This document shows positions 57,791 to 64,000 of a stretch of DNA of 64,000 nt, in pieces. The notes below the pieces were generated by a model. That model saw only the letters and a list, made by a program, of their open reading frames with translations, had not been told where the DNA came from and did not search any database. The position numbers were made by a program, and so were the translations under genes. Location of the stretch: contig OY829544.1 of NCBI GenBank assembly GCA_963691705.1, forward strand, positions 35,175,917 to 35,239,916, in the 5' to 3' direction. Source of the DNA: Viola odorata. Its lineage: Eukaryota > Streptophyta > Magnoliopsida > Malpighiales > Violaceae. The first letter of the stretch is position 1; each line of letters starts with the position of its first letter.

Positions 57791-58480
57791 ATAGGATGGT
57801 ATTGTCCTTCTCAGAAGAAGACGAGAGAGGTGTCATTTTCCCGCACAACGACGCATTGGTAGTCACGCCTATTATTGGCAATCACGGAGTTAGGAGGACC
57901 CTTATTGATAACAGGAGTGCGGTAAATATGTTCTCACTTGAGGCATACAACCTAATGAAGCATCCCGAAGCCTTGTAAAAAGCTAATAATTGGAGTAGAC
58001 GGGGTCCCAATCCCGGTAACAGGAACTACATCGCTACCAGTATATTTCAGAGAAGACACGTCCAAGCGGTCAGAGGAATTGCTATTCTTGGTTGTAGATC
58101 TATCACTGCCTTATAATGCTATACTCAGGCGGCCATACCTCAACCGCTTTGGAGCTGCAATATCGCAAAAACACCTAAGGATGAAATATCCTTCATGGGA
58201 CGGAGTAGTCTCAATTAAAGGAGACCAGAAGTTAGCCGCCGAGTGCTACTTACTCATGACTCAGAAGAGTTGCGACCGTTACGTGTGCGTTGCGGATGAT
58301 CCCTTTGAAGATAGAGAGGAAAAGTGCACTCAGCCAGTAGACAAGATGAGGTTAGTCCCCGTTAGCGAAGTCGAGGAAGCAAACTTTCTGGTTAGCGAAA
58401 AATTAAGCTTGGAGAAAAATGCACAGTTAGCTCGGTTATTGAACAAGTGCAAAGGAGAATTCGCGTGGAAGCCAGTAGAT
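57791..58480 (+). pseudogene. Protease segment of element C
   Basis: Between gag and reverse transcriptase lies a retropepsin-like region, with RRTLIDNRSAVNMFS at about 57893. Family members have D-S/T-G at the active site; here it reads D-N-R. A frameshift near 57978 separates it from LLVVDLSLPYNAILRRPYL (about 58085-58130), which normally follows. This is the segment lost from element A. Confidence 0.7.
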
Positions 58481-60210
58481 ATGCCCGGAATTTCACGAGA
58501 AGTAGCGAAACACCGACTAAACGTTAACCCCAACACCAAGCATGTTCAACAAAAGCGACGAAGTTTCTCTCTAGAAAAGGTAGTAGCCATCGAGAAAAAA
58601 ATATCTAAACTCATGGACGCTGGTTTCATCCAAGAAGTCCAATACCCAACGTGGTTTGCTAATCCTGTCTTAGTCCCAAAACCTAATGGAGATTGGCGTA
58701 TGTGCATTGATTTTACTGATTTGAATGACGCTTGCCCCAAAGATTGCTATCCTTTTCCTCAAATCGATCAATTGGTCGACCAAACTGCTGGGTTAGCCTA
58801 TTTAAGCTCGTTAGACGCCAATTCGGGATATCACCAAATCCCCATGGTTGTGGAAGATGAAGAAAAGACTGCCTTCATCACTCCAAATGCCACCTATTGC
58901 TATACGGCGATGCCGTTTGGACTGAAGAACGCTGGGGCAACCTTCCAGCGCATGGCAAACAAAGTCTTTGAGAAGCAGATTGGGAAAAATGTAGAGGCTT
59001 ACGTGGACGATATATGAGTCAAAAGCTGAAGTTTCGAGGACCACTTAGCTGACTTGGAAGAAGTCTTCTGCGTAATGAGAGAATACAAGATGAAGTTGAA
59101 CCCCCATAAATGCACGTTTGCATTCCAAACGGGCAAATTCCTAGGCTACGTGGTCAGCAGGAAAGACATCCAACCTAACCCTTCGAAGGTGAAGGCCATC
59201 CAGGATATGATATCTCCTCGAACTGTTAAAGAAGTACAAAAGCTCACAGGGTGCATCATCGCGTTAGGATGGTTTATCTCTAAACAAGGTGAAAGATGCC
59301 TACCTTCCTTTAAGGTTATCCGCAATAAAGCCCCTTTCGGGTGGATAGAAGAGTGCGAGGAAGCGTTTGCGGGCATAAAGGCCTATCTATCATACGACCT
59401 AGTGCTAACGATACCCGAACCAAGTGATGCTCTATACTTGTATCTGGGTGTTGCTGACGAGGTGGTCAGTGCTGTCCTCGTACGAAGCGACATGCATATT
59501 CACCGTCCAGTATTCTTTGTTAGCCACGTACTGAAAGACGCCGAGTTACGGTACGCTCGCATTGAGAAAGTGGCATTTGCCCTAGTACAGGCAACGCGGA
59601 AGATGGATCGGTACTTCCAAGCTCATCCTGTCGTAGTACTCACTGATCAGCCATTAAGGAAAATTTTCAGGAAACCCGAGTCTTCAGGAAGAATGTTAAT
59701 TTGGGCAATCGAACTCGAACAATATGGGTTACAATACAAGGCCAGACTGTCCATCAAAGCCCAAGCGTTAGCAGACTTCATAGCAGAATGCACATTTACA
59801 CAAGAAACACCGATAGACCCACCGGAAGGGGAGGTAAAAGACTCAGACCTCCCGTCTCCAGACTCATACATTGACCTGTGGATCATCCACGTAGACGGAG
59901 CCAAAAACCAAGAGTTAGCTGGCGCGGGAATTTTCATGACTGGACCCAATGACATGCAGATACGCTATGCTATCAGAATTTTGCAACCACTATCCAACAA
60001 CGCTGCTGAATACGAAGCGTTACTGGCAGGACTCAGGATAGGTAAGAGTTTCTCTGTTGAAACCACACACGACACAGGAAGGGTGTGTGATCCACAAATA
60101 AAGATATGCGGAGACTCTAAACTGATAATAGATCAAGTCTTGGGAAACTCCCAAGCTAGAGAACCTATCATGATCCAATATCTCTCAAAAGTAGGCGTGA
60201 GCTGACGGAA
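58481..60210 (+). pseudogene. Reverse transcriptase and RNase H of element C
   Basis: NGDWRMCIDF, LNDACPKDCYPFP and SSLDANSGYHQIP lead to the catalytic AYVDDI at about 59000-59014. Two in-frame TGA codons follow at 59015-59017 and 59027-59029. The frame then continues without shift through RTVKEVQKLTG and the ordinary RNase H (LTDQPLRKIFRK). The second RNase H-like domain starts near 59880 (HVDGAKNQEL, AAEYEALLAGL, CGDSKLIIDQ). A frameshift near 60200 separates its last part (EDNAEANNLAKM). Confidence 0.88.
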
Positions 60211-61638
60211 ATGCAGAAAAAAGGCACTCAAGTCAGCTTTGAGCATATTCCCCGAGAAGATAATGCTGAGGCTAACAATCTGGCTAAAATGGCAGCCAAC
60301 CCGGAAGCCTCCATACCTAAAGATGTATACTATGGGGAGATACCTATGCCTTGTTTCATGGAAGAACAACTGTCGCTTTACGTGGAAGAAGCAGAGAACG
60401 ATTGGAGAGTACCTGTTGTAAAATATTTGAAGCATGATGAGCTACCAGCAGATATCGCCGAAAAAAGGAAAGTTTTGAAACAAGCGGCACGATGCACATA
60501 CTACAATGGGGAGCTGATACGGAGGTGTTTCTCCCATCCAGCCGCAAAGTGCATAACGGAGCAGGAAGGCCTCCACACCTTACGAGAAATCCATGAAGGA
60601 ATATGCGGTATGCATGTAGCGGGTGACACCTTGGCAGCACAAGTCTTTCGGTCGGGGTTCTATTGGCCCACCATTCGAAGAGATTGTCACAACTTTGTGA
60701 GAACCTGCCAGAGATGTCAGGAATACACCAAGATTCCTCGAAAGCCTGCCGCGCAAATTTCAAAAATAGTCGCTCCATGCCCGTTTGCCAAATGGGGAAT
60801 CGATATTTTGGGTCCGTTTCCAAAGGCCAGATCTCAACTAAAATTTGTGGTTGTACCGGTGGATTATTTCACGAAATGGGCAGAAGCGGAAGCGTTAGCT
60901 AACATCACTACTGAAAAAATCTGGCGTTTCTTTAAGCATCAAGTTATTATGCGATTTGGGATACCTCGCATATTGGTCAGTGATAATGGAACACAATTCA
61001 TGAGCCAATTTTTCAGAGATCAGTGCGCAGAATTTCAGATCGAATAGAGATTCTCTTCTGTAGCGTACCCCCAAACTAACGGTCAGGTAGAAGTGACCAA
61101 TCGCAGCATTCTTAGTGGTATCAAAAGAAACCTCGAAGGTTCTAAAAAGAAATGGCTAGATGAACTGCCATACGTATTGTGGGCCTATCGCATGCCCGTC
61201 AAAGCTAGCACGGGAGAAACCCCTTTCGCATTAGCCTTCGGCACAGAGGCTGTCACGCCAGTAGAAATTGGCTCTCTAAGCCTCTGAGTGGCTTATTTTA
61301 AAGAAGAAATGAATGAGGAAAGGTTACGCGCTAACCTTGACGCACTACCAGAGGTGCATGAGGAGACTCTCTTGAAAACCCTACATTACAAAAGAAAAAT
61401 GGCACAATATCATAACAGGCAAGTCAGAGAACGACTGCTCAAAACGGGAGATTTAGTGCTCAGGGATAAACGAGCGGCAGGACAACGCATGGGGAAGCTT
61501 AGCCCAAACTGGGACGGACCATATCGCGTCACCCGTGTTGTCGGGAAGAGAGCGTACCATTTGGAAACACTCGACGGTACCCCCATACAAAACTCTTTGA
61601 ATATAGCTCGTTTAAAGCTATATAATGCTAGAAATTGA
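60211..61638 (+). pseudogene. Integrase of element C
   Basis: After the end of the second RNase H domain come the zinc module (HEGICGMH, CQRC), GIDILGPFPKA and SDNGTQFMSQFF. A TAG at 61045-61047 breaks the frame. QVEVTNRS carries the catalytic glutamate (about 61090), then GETPFALAFGTEAVTPVE. A TGA follows at about 61286. The C-terminal part ends RVTRVVGKRAYHLETL and RLKLYNARN. All three acidic catalytic residues are present, but two stops interrupt the protein. Confidence 0.88.
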
Positions 61639-61734
61639 TCTCTTTCATTTGATAATGTTAGCGTTGCTCTAACGAATGAATCAAAGCATTCCTTGTGCAT
61701 TTCGTGATTGGTAACATGCAGATAATGAAGAATG

Positions 61735-62230
61735 CCAGGAGTGAAAATCCTATCCTTGTGATGGCTAGTCCTGATCAGACAGCTCACTAAGACGAGGCAC
61801 GCCCTAGCATAAATTTAGCGTTGGGAGTGAAAATCCTATCCTTGTGGCAACCGTGCTAACACAGACGGCCCATTAAGACGAGGCACGCCCCAACGCCCCG
61901 GGGAGTGAAAATCCTATCCTTGTGGCAACCGTGCTAACAAAGGCGGCCCACTAAGACGAGGCACGCCCTGACATCCTTGGGAGTGAAAATCCTATCCTTG
62001 TGGTAACCGTGCTCACATAGACGGGCCACTAAGACGAGGCACACCCCAAGGAGATAGTAACTCCATCCTGGAAGTGAAAATCCTATCCTTGTGGTAACCG
62101 TGCTCACATAGGCGAACCACCAAGACGAGGAACGCTCTAGAGACGCGAGGTTTCAACGCTTGGAAGTGAAAATCCTATCCTTATGATGACCGGTCCTGAT
62201 CAGACGGCTCACTAAGACGAGGCACGTTCC
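61735..62230. repeat. Tandem array of 70-95 bp units, element C
   Basis: Six copies of gtgaaaatcctatccttgtg (about 61742, 61828, 61903, 61981, 62066, 62164) alternate with cactaagacgaggcacgccc-type blocks. It is the same array as in element A, in the same place relative to pol. Confidence 0.88.
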
Positions 62231-62880
62231 AAGCCGACCGTTGGCAATATAAATAAAGAGAGATACCCCAACTAGTAGTCGAGCGGTTGATACCCGGTGA
62301 AGTTAAGCTGGAAGAGATATCTCTATCGCAACAACAGCATCATGGCAAAGCCAGACCTAGCAAGGCTAAGTGATCCCCTTAGTAACAAAGGGCGACATAA
62401 ATCTGTATACAACGCGAGCAAAGATGATACTGATTCATCCTCTGAGACATCACCAAAGAAATGATGATAGGGCAGCGTTAGCCATAAGACATGTGGAAAT
62501 AACTTCCCGATTCTCAACAGAGAAAGGCGCAAAGAAAGATACCGAGGAGGAGACCATCTCAAAAGCTAAGATTATTGTGGCTACCAGAGAAATACTGTGT
62601 CCCTAGAGACAGAAATGCCTTAACAATTCACAGGTGATGCACGGCCTAACGCTGCGGTTAGTTAACCGCATAAGGTATGATGATTACATCATTGTGATTT
62701 CAGTAATGACATTTGCTAACTATATTGTAGCAGCAACATCTCAAAGCAAAACTAGTAAAGAAATTTCAGACAAAAAGCAACATTCTAAGGGAAAACCGAT
62801 ACTGTCAATATTACAAAACGTCCCACAAGGATGGATAGAGGCACGTTAACGTCAAAAACTAAAAAAGTAAAGCACAGTGC
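62231..62880 (+). other. Spacer inside element C
   Basis: Non-coding stretch between the array and the antisense gene. It includes one copy of the 33-bp type repeat near 62372 (on the opposite strand to A). No gene is seen. Confidence 0.45.
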
Positions 62881-64000
62881 CTATGAAGCAGCTGACGCAT
62901 TATCACCACCCTGCCCAACAGCCCGACCCCTATGGAAATCATTATCAGTCACGAGCGAGGACCTTCTATCAAAATAGGCACCAAGCTCTTTGACTCGAAG
63001 AGTGTCTATCCATGAATCTCCATAAAACCATCCGACACGATCATGACCCCCTCCTTCATATTCCAGCGGCACTTCTCAGCAAAAAGAGCAACCTCAGCGG
63101 ACAGCTCGGCGTTCCTATGCCTCTCCACCTCTAGCTGGGCCTCTTCCTTAGAGAGTCGTATGGTCAAAACGACACCCTTCTCTTTTTCTTTCTCCAGGGC
63201 ATGCCTAGCGACCTCCACCTCTTGCTTAGCGACCTCAACTTCTCGCTTAGCGTTCTCTGCCTCCTGTCGGGCAACAGTCATAACATAAAGCAGCCCCTGA
63301 CGCTCATTCGTCAGCCTGTCTATCTCCTTTCGCTCATCTGTCTCTACCCTAGCGTCACCCTCATCCAAGTAATGGAGATGGCAGAAGCAAGAAAACATCC
63401 GAGAGTAAAGGAAATTTATACGTTCCTGATGGCTTTTAGCCAAAAACGCATCTCTCTCCCTGTGATGCGACATCATTCGAGCCATCAGCTGAGATGTAGA
63501 TGCAAAGGCAGCATCATCGCCATCGGTCTCTGAAACCTGAAAGGTTTCTTCTCTAAAACCCCTCAAGTTAACCTGATGAGTGGCAAGACTGGGAGGAATG
63601 TAAGAGCTGACGCCAATCATCAAAGCAGAAGCAGCACTACCCCTCTCGGCAGGAGGTGGAGGCATAGGAACGAAAGACAGGGTAGGAGGAGAAGGAGGTT
63701 GGTTAGCAGAGCCTCCCATGTCAAAAGACCCACCCCCAACAAGCACCGAAAAGTCAGGACCCGTCATATCTGGTTGAAAGCGCAAGTGGTAGATGAAGAG
63801 TGAAGCGGATAATCAGCAAAGGTATGAAAACCCCCACTAGGGTTAGCACCTTGAGATTGCTCGGGAGGTGCACCACCCTCCGTAGAAATTGTCAAAGGAG
63901 GGTTAATGCCAGACGATGACGGGCTATTCTAAAGACTATGATGAGCCCTTTTCTGGCGGTTCGTGAGGTCATTTGTAAATGACATGTCTTCGTTAGGAAG
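62881..64000 (-). pseudogene. Antisense extra gene of element C, C-terminal half (runs off right edge)
   Basis: Read on the minus strand, it corresponds to exon 3 of the antisense gene of A: MSFTNDLTNRQKRAHHS at the edge, MTGPDFSVLVGGGSFDMGGS, and HREREAFLAK-like HRERDAFLAKSHQERINF. A coiled coil follows (EIDRLTNERQGLL onward), with EVEVAKQ-type heptads repeated. A frameshift near 63780 and another near 63020-63060 break it. The end (DTLRVKELGAYF, TDNDFHRGRAV) is in the second frame, closing at 62881. Its conserved placement and direction relative to A is the main evidence that it is a true component of this lineage. Confidence 0.75.

Larger units (their letters stand above)
55106..64000 (+). 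mobile_element. Tat-type Ty3/gypsy retrotransposon C (runs off right edge)
   Basis: 5' LTR, primer-binding site, gag, protease, reverse transcriptase, two RNase H modules, integrase, a tandem array and then an antisense gene, in the same order as element A. The 3' LTR lies outside the window. Gag and pol carry several stops and frameshifts, but unlike A the protease segment is present. It is inserted about 100 bases beyond the hAT C-terminal region. Confidence 0.88.

Noticed and set aside
61735..62230. CRISPR-like array
   Set aside because: Repeats and spacers are both related between units, spacing varies, the same array occurs in another retrotransposon, and the genome is a plant's.

Overview
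The window looks like nuclear DNA of a flowering plant, most likely a eudicot. Its genes are split by short GT-AG introns. The host genes have clear plant counterparts: a BKI1-type brassinosteroid regulator, a REM-like B3 protein, a PP2C phosphatase, the proteasome beta-4 subunit and a farnesol-dehydrogenase-like reductase. The DNA between them is filled with plant LTR retrotransposons, hAT elements, a Mutator-like element and Stowaway-type MITEs. I cannot name the species.

Layout. (1) 1-16.9 kb is a retrotransposon nest. It holds the 5' end of one Tat-type Ty3/gypsy element (B, minus strand, leaving the left edge), a plus-strand gypsy remnant with a likely LTR end, and a nearly complete but broken Tat-type element (A, minus strand, about 3.05-12.97 kb). 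A partial duplicate of A's LTR and a gypsy 3' end with a 1.5 kb Athila-like LTR follow. (2) 17.3-35.0 kb is a gene island: the 3' exons of a farnesol-dehydrogenase-like gene, a complete six-exon B3 gene, a 3.2 kb hAT element with a broken transposase, the three-exon proteasome beta-4 gene, a decayed copy of the end of the B3 gene, and a nine-exon PP2C gene. (3) 35-48 kb is AT-rich and gene-poor, with the intronless BKI1 gene, several MITEs and a 1.76 kb non-autonomous hAT with a perfect 8-bp target duplication. (4) 47.8-55.0 kb is a second nest. A decayed plus-strand hAT transposase gene is split by a Mutator-like element carrying a beta-tubulin fragment, which is itself split by a hAT MITE, and also by a segment holding a minus-strand TTF-type hAT fragment. 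(5) 55.1-64.0 kb is a third Tat-type element (C, plus strand), running off the right edge.

The four complete host genes (B3, proteasome beta-4, PP2C, BKI1) look intact and are not a functional cluster. The most interesting architecture is in Tat-type elements A and C. Both carry gag, pol with two RNase H modules, a tandem array, and then a gene on the opposite strand. In A this gene has its own TATA box and two well-formed introns. Element A has also lost the protease-coding part of its polyprotein by a clean in-frame deletion.

Exon boundaries and element ends were read by eye from splice sites, reading frame, terminal repeats and target duplications. No alignment or database search was run.
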